A DNA stretch of 64,000 bases from Chryseobacterium sp. BGARF1. GTDB taxonomy: Bacteria; Bacteroidota; Bacteroidia; Flavobacteriales; Weeksellaceae. The translations under genes and the position numbers were made by a program. The notes beneath the pieces are model-generated. The model saw only the letters and a program-made list of their open reading frames with translations, did not search any database and was not told where the DNA came from. Positions 51,537 through 59,620 of the stretch are shown in pieces; position 1 is the first letter of the stretch; every line of letters starts with the position of its first letter. The DNA is taken from contig NZ_LELA01000043.1 of assembly GCF_001677955.1 (NCBI RefSeq), positions 62,001 through 126,000 on the forward strand. Direction: 5' to 3'.

Positions 51537-52148
51537 TTACAAATATTTTTCCTGAACAGTCTTTACGGTCTGCTCCAGTTTTTTATCTGAAGTAGCATCT
51601 CCGATTGCATTGAATTTCCATTCGCCATTTCTCTTATAGAAAACTCCCATTACCATTGATACATGCCCGCTGAAAGATTTATCATTCGCAATATCATATT
51701 TGGCAAAAACCTCTCTTACATTCGTTGGGGTTCCTTCGTAAATTCTAATTGATGCAAAAGGAATCGTTCCGAAATCCTGACCTCTGTAGCTGTGCAAAAC
51801 CATTGCTACATGCTCAACAGCAGGATCCAAATTAGAAAAATCTACGGTGATCACTTCATTATCTAATCCGTCATCACCATTCACATCACCGGTTAAATCG
51901 TCACCGCTGTGTTTTACAGAACCGTTTTTAGATTTTAGATTTCCAAAATAAATCACCTCAGTTGCATTTTTGTTTGAATCATACAAAATACAGCTTCCAT
52001 CTAAGTCTACTGCTTCTTTTGAAGTTCCACCGAAGAAACTTTTCTTCTCGATAGCGCCCCAGTTGATTCCTACGCAAGCCTGGGAAAGTGTAGTCCCATT
52101 TTCTTTGGTAAGGTTTATTCTCTGACCTTTTTGTAAGTTAATAGCCAT
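51537..52148 (-). CDS. TerD-family protein (second copy)
   Basis: A 203-residue cytoplasmic calcium-binding TerD-domain protein. The start is set at the ATG at 52146-52148 (MAINLQKGQRINLTKEN), the standard TerD opening. Ca-binding Asp-rich blocks are AVDLDGSCILYDS near 41 and HSGDDLTGDVNGDDGLD near 78, and AVEHVAMVLHSYRGQDFG is the usual later strand. It is separated from the rest of the operon by a 204-base gap containing a heptamer array. A shorter paralogue is at 54492-55046. Confidence 0.93.
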   Translation of the reverse strand: MAINLQKGQRINLTKENGTTLSQACVGINWGAIEKKSFFGGTSKEAVDLDGSCILYDSNKNATEVIYFGNLKSKNGSVKHSGDDLTGDVNGDDGLDNEVITVDFSNLDPAVEHVAMVLHSYRGQDFGTIPFASIRIYEGTPTNVREVFAKYDIANDKSFSGHVSMVMGVFYKRNGEWKFNAIGDATSDKKLEQTVKTVQEKYL

Positions 52149-52320
52149 TATTTCTTTTTGTTTAGTTATTTTTTGAATCTCTGCTCCATTGCTCAATTTA
52201 ATTTAAACGCAAAGCCCGCAAAGATTTTTGTTAAATCCGTTCTGCATATTTTCGTTCGCAAAGGCGTTTCACTCAGCTAAGAAAATTTACATACTTAAAA
52301 ATATAGAGTAGAAAATAAAC

Positions 52321-52348
52321 TTTTTACTTTTTACTTTTTACTTTTTAC
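52321..52348 (+). repeat. Heptamer tandem array (TTTTTAC x4)
   Basis: Four perfect copies of TTTTTAC followed by TTTTTTA. It lies 4 bases from the stop codon of the unknown ter gene (minus strand) and 170 bases upstream of the second terD gene. Confidence 0.92.
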
Positions 52349-52352
52349 TTTT

Positions 52353-53276
52353 TTAATTATTTAAATTTAAATTAAGCATTGCCCGAAGAATATTGGTTTC
52401 TTCGTTCACATCAAATATTTTACTCATAATATCGATACTTTCCAGGTTTCTAAGATAATCTTTCAGAACTGCTATTACATCTTCCGAAAGCTCTTTCTTC
52501 CTCAATTCCATTGTTTCGTTGAGGTCTTCGTTCTTTCTTTTCAGCTGATTGATGATTGAAATCTGATTCGATTCGTTTTCATCAGTATTTAATACAGCTA
52601 AATCTTCATCATCTATCAGATACATTTTTTTTTCTTCTACATTAAAGATAAAATGCTCATCAGACTGAAAAATTTTAAACAACTCATATTCATCTCTTTC
52701 AACACGATATCCGCAGACAAAACGTACTTTAAAATTCTGAATATTGAGTTTCCCCAACAATTTTCTTTCAATACAGTAATCCTGATACTGGTAAAACGGA
52801 GCAGACTGAGGTTTCAGCTTATCTTCATCTACTTCTGTTCTGTAAAATTCTGCCGCATATTTTTTATGAAAATACAGCACGTCATTCCAGTTTAGGGTTG
52901 CTCTGTTTTCAGTAAGATCTTTATACAGATTTCTCAGATGTTCAGAAAAAATTCCGCTGTAGATCTTCCTGTCGGTTTCAAAACTGTCGGTCTTTTTTTC
53001 TTCAAAAGAAGCAATGTATCGGTTGTTGATATTAATTTCGTTAATAACAGCCAGCAAATCGTTTTCCTTTTTCTTTTTTATTTTGGTCAACAATTCAATC
53101 AGACTGTCGGTATATTGCAAATGAAAAAGTTCTAACTTATTGAAATCTAACGTCTGATTTTCATTAAATAAATTATGAATGACATCAGTTTTAATATAAA
53201 TTGCAATGATATCAACATTTTCAAAGAAATTAGCCAGAAGTTTAAGCCTTGTTAATCTTCTTTTACTTTGAGACAT
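52353..53276 (-). CDS. Ter-linked protein of unknown function
   Basis: A 307-residue soluble protein. I prefer the ATG at 53274-53276 (MSQSKRRLTRLKLLANFF), which has a GAGGAGG ribosome-binding-like site 10-15 bases upstream; a second ATG eight codons earlier overlaps that site. It is largely alpha-helical with a Lys/Glu-rich segment and a likely coiled coil near residues 245-285 (NQLKRKNEDLNETMELRKK). A central block FKVRFVCGYRVERDEYELF looks like a separate beta domain. I recognise no family. Its position between telA and terD implies a role in the Ter system. Confidence 0.75.
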   Translation of the reverse strand: MSQSKRRLTRLKLLANFFENVDIIAIYIKTDVIHNLFNENQTLDFNKLELFHLQYTDSLIELLTKIKKKKENDLLAVINEININNRYIASFEEKKTDSFETDRKIYSGIFSEHLRNLYKDLTENRATLNWNDVLYFHKKYAAEFYRTEVDEDKLKPQSAPFYQYQDYCIERKLLGKLNIQNFKVRFVCGYRVERDEYELFKIFQSDEHFIFNVEEKKMYLIDDEDLAVLNTDENESNQISIINQLKRKNEDLNETMELRKKELSEDVIAVLKDYLRNLESIDIMSKIFDVNEETNILRAMLNLNLNN

Positions 53277-53315
53277 TATGATTGCAACCTCCTCATTCAC
53301 CTTTTTACCGTCTTA

Positions 53316-54485
53316 TTACCCTCTGATGTTTGCTTTTAATTCTGATTCTAAAGTCTGAAGATCCTGATCTAGTTTTCTTCTGCTTTCGGTACCTTGTTTC
53401 TGGATTTGTTTCACTTCATTCAAGGTATTGATCAACATTGCGGTTGTTTCTTTTAACGTTTCAGCCGAAACAATAGTCTGCTCGTTTGCTCTAGCTACAT
53501 TTCTTGAATTCTGACCCAAACGCTCTGCATTTTTCTTTAGAATATCTTCAGTGGTTTGCGAAACTTTCTGCTGAATCTCAATATTCTGCTGTTGTCTGTG
53601 CATGGCAACTGCTAAAGAAAGCTGATTTTTCCAAACCGGTAAAGTTGTCGTAAGAATGGTCTGTGCTTTTTCAGCAATTGAAACGTTGTTATTCTGCACC
53701 AATCTGATCTGCGGAAGAGACTGCATCATGATCAAACGAACCACTTTCAAATCAGCCAATCTTCTGTCTAACCTGTTGATAAAATCTCTCTTATCAGCGA
53801 TTTGATAGTCAGCAAAATTCTGAACATTTGCTTCCATGTGTGCCAATTCAGCTGACGCTTTTTCCATTCTTAAATTTCCGGCGATTACCAGATCTTCAAT
53901 CGCTTTAATTGAATTGACGTTGCTATCGAAAATAGTCTGTAAAACGGCATTATCTTTCGTTGAAGTAATAATTCCTGCATTTACTTTATGTGAGATCTGA
54001 TCGATATTATTCGTGATCTTATCATATTTAGCGAAAAGATTATCAACCTGCGTCAACATTTTTTTCATAAAAGGAATTTTGCTTAAAAACCCTTTTACTC
54101 CACCGTTATTGATCTCGTCAACGTCAACATAGTTTAGCTCAACCAATAAATTATTGATCAACTCTCCTACTTCACCAGAATTTGATCTTCTTACATTCCC
54201 TAAGAAACTGTCACTCTGATTAGCTAAAGTTTTCTGTAATTCAGAACCGAAATTAACGATAGATCCTGGATTGGTCTCGTCAATCGCGTTAGCCACCATT
54301 TCGTATTTTGCACGATCAGCATCCTGAATCTGATTCAAATTTACATTACCATCCCTGTCCATCAGAACCGGTGGCGTTGAAGGATTTGCCTGGCTCGGCT
54401 GAGACGGCATAGGAGTAGGTTCAAATGTTTTTAAAGGCTCAATTGACTGCAATGATGGGTCAATTGGCTGATTTTGATTATCCAT
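53316..54485 (-). CDS. TelA/toxic-anion-resistance family protein
   Basis: A 389-residue soluble helical protein. A proline-rich N-terminal tail (residues 1-50) is followed by the PF05816-type TelA/KlaA body: LNQIQDADRAKYEMVANAIDE, FGSELQKTLANQSDSFL, AHMEANVQNFADYQIADKRDF, QTILTTTLPVWKNQLSLAVAM. TelA proteins accompany TerD in tellurite and phage/colicin resistance operons; the molecular role is unclear. It starts 6 bases after the terD stop codon, so the genes are co-transcribed. Confidence 0.92.
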   Translation of the reverse strand: MDNQNQPIDPSLQSIEPLKTFEPTPMPSQPSQANPSTPPVLMDRDGNVNLNQIQDADRAKYEMVANAIDETNPGSIVNFGSELQKTLANQSDSFLGNVRRSNSGEVGELINNLLVELNYVDVDEINNGGVKGFLSKIPFMKKMLTQVDNLFAKYDKITNNIDQISHKVNAGIITSTKDNAVLQTIFDSNVNSIKAIEDLVIAGNLRMEKASAELAHMEANVQNFADYQIADKRDFINRLDRRLADLKVVRLIMMQSLPQIRLVQNNNVSIAEKAQTILTTTLPVWKNQLSLAVAMHRQQQNIEIQQKVSQTTEDILKKNAERLGQNSRNVARANEQTIVSAETLKETTAMLINTLNEVKQIQKQGTESRRKLDQDLQTLESELKANIRG

Positions 54486-54491
54486 AATTGA

Positions 54492-55046
54492 TTATTGATA
54501 CATTGATACAAATTTATCCAGACCGTCTCTCTGACCGCTTCCTACAGCTTCAAATTTCCATTCTCCGTTTCTGTTGTAGATTCTTCCGAACTCTACAGCT
54601 GTTTCGATAGAGAAATCTTCGTCTAATTCATATTTCAAAATCTCTTCATTGGTCTCAGTATTAAAAATTCTGATGAAAGAGTTTCTTACCTGTCCAAAGT
54701 TTTGTCTTCTTGCATCTGCATCGTGAATAGTTACCACCACTGTAATTTCTTGTACTGCAGCATCAATTTTCGTTAAATCGATTTTGATTTGCTCGTCATC
54801 ACCATCACCATCACCTGTCAAATTATCACCAGAGTGGATTACCGCTTTATCCGGAGACTCCAGGTTATTGTAAAAAATAAAATGATTATCTGAAACCAAT
54901 TTTTTGCTGTCGTTCAACAGGAATAAAGAAGCATCTAGATCGAAAGCTCCACCTGTAGATGTATTATTGATATCCCATCCTAATCCGATGGTAAATTTTG
55001 GTGCATTTATATTTTCTCTTTGCCCTTTTTGTAAGTTAATTGCCAT
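54492..55046 (-). CDS. terD: TerD-family protein (first copy)
   Basis: A 184-residue calcium-binding TerD-domain protein. It opens MAINLQKGQRENINAP and has the Ca-binding blocks FDLDASLFLLND near 38 and HSGDNLTGDGDGDDEQIKID near 72. It closes with EWKFEAVGSGQRDGL. Its first 11 bases overlap the end of the phosphoribosyltransferase gene, which indicates translational coupling. Length is typical for TerD. Confidence 0.96.
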   Translation of the reverse strand: MAINLQKGQRENINAPKFTIGLGWDINNTSTGGAFDLDASLFLLNDSKKLVSDNHFIFYNNLESPDKAVIHSGDNLTGDGDGDDEQIKIDLTKIDAAVQEITVVVTIHDADARRQNFGQVRNSFIRIFNTETNEEILKYELDEDFSIETAVEFGRIYNRNGEWKFEAVGSGQRDGLDKFVSMYQ

Positions 55047-55860
55047 AATAGATTTCTGTTTGTGTTAACGTGTTTATATTATTTTCGTATTCTTTTATTA
55101 AATGATAGTTATTACTGATTGCAAGTTCTAATAAATCATCAATATGATGTTTTTTTATTTTAGACGTAAGATAATCAAAATTACTTGAACCTAAGCCCAA
55201 AATATATTTTACAATTCTCGTATTAAACTGAAAACTTTCTTTAGACATCACCTTTACAACGTCTTGCACATCTTTTACAGTATAATAATTAAAGAAATTT
55301 TCAATTTTAGGATCGATGTCAAAATTGGTAAGTTCTGCATAATACATGAACAGAAAATCTGCATTTACGTCATATTCATCAAGAATTTTATTCACTGTAT
55401 ATTCATGACTTCCCGTGATCTTAATATCATCGATAAAAATGCAGAGTTTTCCTCTTAAAAAATCTTTATCTAAATAGTAAGTATCATTAGCAATCAGGTT
55501 TTTACGGTCTTCAAAACTAAGATTTCCGTAATCTGTAGTGTAGGTATGATTTCTATTGATCTTAGACAATACACTCGACTTTTTTCCTTTCTGGAAAAGA
55601 TAAAAATCAAGATATTTTTTAAAATAAAAACACAGGAAATTAGATGCCGTAGGAATCGCCATATACGGACTTGGTAAAACCACAATTTCTTTTTCGGTAG
55701 CTAAAATCTCTTGATGTTGACTGATAAATCCATCAAAAAGCTCTTTTGCAAATTTTTCTGCATAGGCTTTATCACCATACTTGAAATAGCTGTACTCTGC
55801 CGGCGAAAAAGTAAACTTCTCCGCAGAATCTATTTTATGTAAACTATAACGCTTGTTCAT
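55036..55860 (-). CDS. Phosphoribosyltransferase-like protein of the Ter operon
   Basis: A 274-residue soluble protein. The block LCIFIDDIKITGSHE near residue 138 matches the PRPP-binding signature (four hydrophobics, DD, then a T-G-S turn), and VVLPSPYMAIPTASNF near 60 fits the preceding strand and loop. Ter biosynthetic modules described by Iyer, Anantharaman and Aravind (from memory) include phosphoribosyltransferases and HAD phosphatases proposed to make a nucleoside-like metabolite. It overlaps the terD gene by 11 bases and follows the HAD gene by 8 bases. Confidence 0.75.
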   Translation of the reverse strand: MNKRYSLHKIDSAEKFTFSPAEYSYFKYGDKAYAEKFAKELFDGFISQHQEILATEKEIVVLPSPYMAIPTASNFLCFYFKKYLDFYLFQKGKKSSVLSKINRNHTYTTDYGNLSFEDRKNLIANDTYYLDKDFLRGKLCIFIDDIKITGSHEYTVNKILDEYDVNADFLFMYYAELTNFDIDPKIENFFNYYTVKDVQDVVKVMSKESFQFNTRIVKYILGLGSSNFDYLTSKIKKHHIDDLLELAISNNYHLIKEYENNINTLTQTEIYYGN

Positions 55861-55868
55861 AATTAAAT

Positions 55869-56537
55869 TTAATATTTGAGTAGGTGCGCACTAAAACCAA
55901 AATCTATAGCACCTTTATAATCTGCGATCGGGTTATCGCCAATATGCAAAATCTGATCCATTTGAAGTTCCTGATTTCTGATCTGATTTTTCACTTCCTG
56001 AAAAACCAAAGGATTCGGTTTAGAGCATTTGATCTCATCAGAATAAATATGAAAATCGATGTATTGATCAAGATTTTCGTTTACCAAAAACTTACGCATG
56101 GTTTTACCTTTGATGAAGCCTGTATTGCTCAGAATATTGATTGTCTTTCCCTGGTTTTTAATTTCATCAAAAAAATCATGCAGTTTATCAAAAATAACCA
56201 CAGGTTTGTATTCTAAAAACAAATCTTCACTTTTTTGGTAAAATGTATTCAGAGTCTCTTTACTCAATTGTTTGATATCAACGTTTAATGAATTTAAAAT
56301 CAGTAAATAAATCTCAAAAGTATCTACATTTCCACCGATTACTTCATTGATCGTATTGCACAAATCATCATAATATTTTACCGATTTTGCAACTTCATCA
56401 ATGGGCTTATTCACATTAAAAAAAGACGAAAAAAGCTCAACTCTTTTTGCCTTAAATTCAGGATGAGATTTTATTAAAGTGAGCCACAGATCAAACGAAA
56501 AATGATCATGCTTATGAATGTCAATATCTGTTTTCAA
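55869..56537 (-). CDS. HAD-family hydrolase, first gene of the Ter operon
   Basis: A 222-residue HAD-superfamily phosphatase. Motif I is SFDLWLTLI near 14-22, motif II is NILSNTGFIKG near 134, motif III is the Lys in IKCSKPNP near 170, and motif IV is LHIGDNPIADYKGA near 196. The only in-frame start near the N-terminus is TTG (56535-56537); no ATG lies between it and an upstream stop. The likely role, from the Ter module in related bacteria, is to dephosphorylate a pathway intermediate. It is divergent from the leader ORF and EF-G gene. Confidence 0.9.
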   Translation of the reverse strand: MKTDIDIHKHDHFSFDLWLTLIKSHPEFKAKRVELFSSFFNVNKPIDEVAKSVKYYDDLCNTINEVIGGNVDTFEIYLLILNSLNVDIKQLSKETLNTFYQKSEDLFLEYKPVVIFDKLHDFFDEIKNQGKTINILSNTGFIKGKTMRKFLVNENLDQYIDFHIYSDEIKCSKPNPLVFQEVKNQIRNQELQMDQILHIGDNPIADYKGAIDFGFSAHLLKY

Positions 56538-56747
56538 AATATTATACGTTAATTGTGTTAGCTTTTATTGAAAAAGATCTTATTAATATTTTACATTTTT
56601 TTATCATCTCAATGTGTTTTAATTTCATTTCTTTCAAAGATAAAATTTTTCATTCAATCTTGATTTTTTTTAAGATTCTTTATGAGTTTTATTTAATAGC
56701 CGAAATTAATAATGATTTTACTTTTCCTAAAAATAGTATGAAAATTT

Positions 56748-56776
56748 TTGTCATTCAAATATTTTTTATAATTTCG
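56748..56776 (+). promoter_or_regulatory. Promoter driving the leader ORF
   Basis: TTG at 56748-56750, an 18-base spacer, then TAATTTCG at 56769-56776, one base short of TAnnTTTG. The leader ATG is 20 bases further on. Confidence 0.6.
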
Positions 56777-56796
56777 CAACCGATTAACAATCAACA

Positions 56797-56883
56797 ATGT
56801 CAACAAAAATGATAAATATAATTTCTTTAAGCAATCCTATCAGAGCTGTGTTCTTTGGTAGCACTAAATATTTATCTGAATAA
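56797..56883 (+). CDS. Possible 28-residue leader peptide upstream of EF-G2
   Basis: An ATG-started 28-codon frame (MSTKMINIISLSNP, then IRAVFFGSTKYLSE), with an internal ATG at 56809. It follows a plausible promoter and ends 34 bases before a strong terminator, all upstream of the EF-G paralogue. This layout resembles leader peptides that control ribosome-protection or antibiotic-response genes by attenuation. It could equally be a free-standing small protein with its own terminator. No ribosome-binding site stands out. Confidence 0.45.
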   Translation: MSTKMINIISLSNPIRAVFFGSTKYLSE

Positions 56884-56917
56884 CGATCGTCCTTTATAAA
56901 ACAAAAAATATAACGAA

Positions 56918-56945
56918 GGCCTATCTGTTCAGATAGGTCTTTTTT
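56918..56945 (+). terminator. Terminator between leader ORF and EF-G2
   Basis: A 9-base-pair stem GGCCTATCT/AGATAGGTC (one G.T pair) with a GTTC loop and six T residues. As the EF-G gene has no equally good promoter after it, it may act as an attenuator. Confidence 0.85.
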
Positions 56946-57243
56946 GCTACCCTACTTTCAGCTTTTCAATTATTCGAAAAACTTCTGTTGTTCGATGATG
57001 AAAGTTGGATTTTTTCTTTAAACGCGAAGTTTCTTATAATTTAGACTGTATATTTTCAGTGAGCAAAAAATAGCGACAAAGTCGCTGATGAAGTACGCTT
57101 CTTAAAATCAATTTTATTGATTTAGTCTTTGTCCTCTTAAATTTAGCTTAAGTTTTAATAAATCTTTGTGTCAAAAAATTCAAAAAAAATATCACTCAAC
57201 AATATTTCAGAAGTTTAAAAATCAACAATTTAAATTAAACAAA

Positions 57244-59310
57244 ATGAAATACAACACACGAAATATAGGGATAATAGCACACGTCGATGCCGGAAAAACC
57301 ACACTCACGGAAAGGTTGCTTTATTACACAGGAATGATCCATAAAATCGGAAACGTAGACGATGGAAATACCACGATGGATAAAGATATTCAAGAGAAAA
57401 ACAGAGGAATAACGATTTCATCTGCAGCGATTTCCACACAATGGAAAAAAGATCAGAATGTTTTTAATATCAATATTATTGACACTCCAGGACACATTGA
57501 TTTCGCAGTGGAAGTTGAACGTTCTTTACGAGTTTTAGACAGCGTTGTTGCCGTTTTCTGTGCTTCTTCGGGAGTTCAGCCACAAACAGAAAACGTTTGG
57601 TTCCAAGCCGAAAAACATGGAATTTCAAAAATATGTTTCATCAATAAAATGGACAGAATCGGAGCTGATTTCTTTGCCGTTTTAAATGAAATCAAAACTA
57701 AACTCAATGCAATTCCTTTGGCTTTGCAAATTCCAATCGGTTCAGAAGACAATTTTGAAGGCATTATTGATTTAATTAAACAAAAAGCTTTGTATTGGAT
57801 GGATGAAAACGGTGAAACAATTATTGAAAAGGAAATTCCTAAAAATCATCAATCAGAAGCCAACGAATGGAGAATCAAATTAATGGAAACTTTAGCCGAA
57901 ATTGACGAAACTTTTTTTGAAATATTCATGGATTCTGAAACTGAAGTTTCTGAAGAAATGATAATGGAAGCCATACAAAGAACTTGTCAGTCAAGAAGTA
58001 TAGTTCCTGTTTTATGTGGTTCTGCTTTTAAAAATAAGGGAGTTCAACCTTTACTTGATGCGATTGTCAATTATCTTCCTGCTCCAAATCAATTGCCTTT
58101 TGTTAAAGCAAAAGATGCGAAAACAGAAGAAACAATTGAGCTTCAAAGAAATGAGGAAGAAACTTTCTCAGGACTGGTTTTCAAGGTTGTGATTGATAAA
58201 CACATGGGAAAATTGGCGATGCTCAGAATTTATTCAGGAAAGATAAAATCCGGTGATACGATTCAAAATGTGAGAACTGGCGAAAATTTCAGAATTTCTA
58301 GGATATTGCAGATGCAGTCAGATAAAACGCTAACAATTGAAGAAGGAAAAGCCGGAGATATTGTTGCCTTAACAGGAATAAAAGATGCGAAAACAGGAGA
58401 TTCTTTATCATCCATTGAAAGACCTGTCTTGCTTGAATCTATTACGATTCCGGCTCCGGTTATTCGAGTTTCAGTTGAACCGAAAACGAATGCGGATGAA
58501 AAATCTTTCGGTTTGGTTTTAGCCAAAATTCAGGAAGAAGACCCTTCGTTGGTTGTTGAAAGAGACAAACAAACGGGAGAAACTTTATTGAGTGGTTTGG
58601 GAGAATTGCATCTTGAAGTAACTTTAGAAAAAATAAGATTGACTCATGGAATTGAAATCAATCAGGGAAAACCTAAAGTTTCTTACCGGGAAATTTTAAC
58701 CGAAACCAGAAGGCACAGAGAAAAACTTTCCAAACAAAACGGTGGAAGCGGACAATTTGCCGACATTACTTTTGAAATTGGACCTCGTGAAGACAACGAG
58801 ATTGGTTTGAAGTTTATCAACCAAATCAAAGGCGGTGTAATTCCGAATGAGTTTATTCCGTCTATTGAGAAAGGTTTCAGAGAAGCGATGGAAAATGGAA
58901 CTTTGAGCGGAAATCCTCTGGAAAGTATGAAAATTACACTTTTGGATGGATCTACTCACAGTAATGATTCTCATGCTTTAGATTTTGAAATTGCAGCTAG
59001 AGACGGCTTCAGAGAAGTTGCAAAACAATGTAAACCGAAATTATTGGAACCAATCATGCAGATTGAAATTCAAAGCAGTGAAGAATATACCGGAGTTGTG
59101 ACCGCAGATATCAACAAACGAAGAGGAATAATTACTTCGATTGATGAAAAATCAGGAAGAAAAATCTTCGCAGCGGAAGTTCCTTTAGCTTCAACTTTCG
59201 GATATATTTCGGACCTGAGAACGCTTACGAGCGGTAGAGCATCAATCAGTATGAAATTATCGCACTATGCTTTGGTGCCAGATTTCATAGCAAATACATT
59301 AATAACCTAA
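57244..59310 (+). CDS. Elongation factor G paralogue (EF-G2-like)
   Basis: A 688-residue translational GTPase, starting at the ATG at 57244 (MKYNTRNIGIIAHVDAGKTT); an upstream TTG adds a non-conserved tail. G1 is AHVDAGKTT (12-20), switch I ends RGITISSAA, G3 is DTPGHID (80-86), G4 is NKMD (134-137), and G5 is SAF near 260. Domain IV has GGSGQFADITFEIG and SMKITLLDGSTHSNDSHAL, domain V ends EVPLASTFGYISDLRTLT. It is diverged from normal EF-G in domain IV and in MDKDIQEKNRG. No rpsL/rpsG neighbours are present, so the housekeeping fusA is presumably elsewhere. Confidence 0.88.
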   Translation: MKYNTRNIGIIAHVDAGKTTLTERLLYYTGMIHKIGNVDDGNTTMDKDIQEKNRGITISSAAISTQWKKDQNVFNINIIDTPGHIDFAVEVERSLRVLDSVVAVFCASSGVQPQTENVWFQAEKHGISKICFINKMDRIGADFFAVLNEIKTKLNAIPLALQIPIGSEDNFEGIIDLIKQKALYWMDENGETIIEKEIPKNHQSEANEWRIKLMETLAEIDETFFEIFMDSETEVSEEMIMEAIQRTCQSRSIVPVLCGSAFKNKGVQPLLDAIVNYLPAPNQLPFVKAKDAKTEETIELQRNEEETFSGLVFKVVIDKHMGKLAMLRIYSGKIKSGDTIQNVRTGENFRISRILQMQSDKTLTIEEGKAGDIVALTGIKDAKTGDSLSSIERPVLLESITIPAPVIRVSVEPKTNADEKSFGLVLAKIQEEDPSLVVERDKQTGETLLSGLGELHLEVTLEKIRLTHGIEINQGKPKVSYREILTETRRHREKLSKQNGGSGQFADITFEIGPREDNEIGLKFINQIKGGVIPNEFIPSIEKGFREAMENGTLSGNPLESMKITLLDGSTHSNDSHALDFEIAARDGFREVAKQCKPKLLEPIMQIEIQSSEEYTGVVTADINKRRGIITSIDEKSGRKIFAAEVPLASTFGYISDLRTLTSGRASISMKLSHYALVPDFIANTLIT

Positions 59311-59313
59311 AAA

Positions 59314-59350
59314 ACGAGGGCTGTAAATTTTATTTTGCAGTCCTTGTTTG
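59314..59350 (+). terminator. Probable terminator of EF-G2
   Basis: ACGAGGGCTG pairs with CAGTCCTTGT (two G.T pairs) around a 14-base AT loop, followed by TTGG, so the T-run is short. Confidence 0.5.
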
Positions 59351-59589
59351 GTTATTAGAAGCTTTAAATTATCATTCAGATTCTACTTCACCTATTATGC
59401 ATATTATTCAAGAGATTTTAGATTAAGAATAATAAATTTCTTTAAAAATCCTCCAAGCGTAAATATTATTTTAAACAAAACAATAGACAATCACATATTT
59501 TAACAAATAAATCACAATTAAAACAACTATTATTGGATTAAAAATTAAAAATAATAGCAAAAACACAACAATTACTCAAAAACTATAAG

Positions 59590-59597
59590 TACATTTG
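59590..59597 (+). promoter_or_regulatory. -7 box for the LamG T9SS gene
   Basis: TACATTTG, an exact TAnnTTTG, 23 bases before the ATG. No TTG -33 box at standard spacing. Confidence 0.45.
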
Positions 59598-59620
59598 AAA
59601 AACCATTAAAATTAATACTC

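Larger units (their letters stand above)
56538..57243. other. Intergenic region with leader, terminator and no large gene
   Basis: 706 bases between the Ter operon and the EF-G gene. It holds the promoter at 56748, the short ORF at 56797, and the terminator at 56918. From 56946 to 57243 I see only AT-rich sequence with imperfect inverted stretches around 57075-57115 (AGCGACAAAGTCGCTGATG). A longer frame at 56555-56812 is judged an artefact. Confidence 0.65.
59311..59620. other. Intergenic region between EF-G2 and LamG genes
   Basis: 310 AT-rich bases. The start holds a weak hairpin at 59314-59347 and the end holds a -7 box at 59590. Nothing else is supported. Confidence 0.6.

Noticed and set aside
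39965..52348. Heptamer arrays as CRISPR remnants
   Set aside because: Units are 7 bases with no spacers and there are no cas genes.
56555..56812. 85-codon frame upstream of EF-G2
   Set aside because: It is a very hydrophobic, Phe/Ile-rich translation of AT-rich DNA, overlaps the promoter and leader ORF start, and has no family resemblance.
57244..59310. Tet(M)/Tet(Q)-type ribosome protection protein
   Set aside because: The motifs AHVDAGKTT, DTPGHID and the domain IV/V pattern fit EF-G more closely; Tet-type switch and C-terminal features are not seen.
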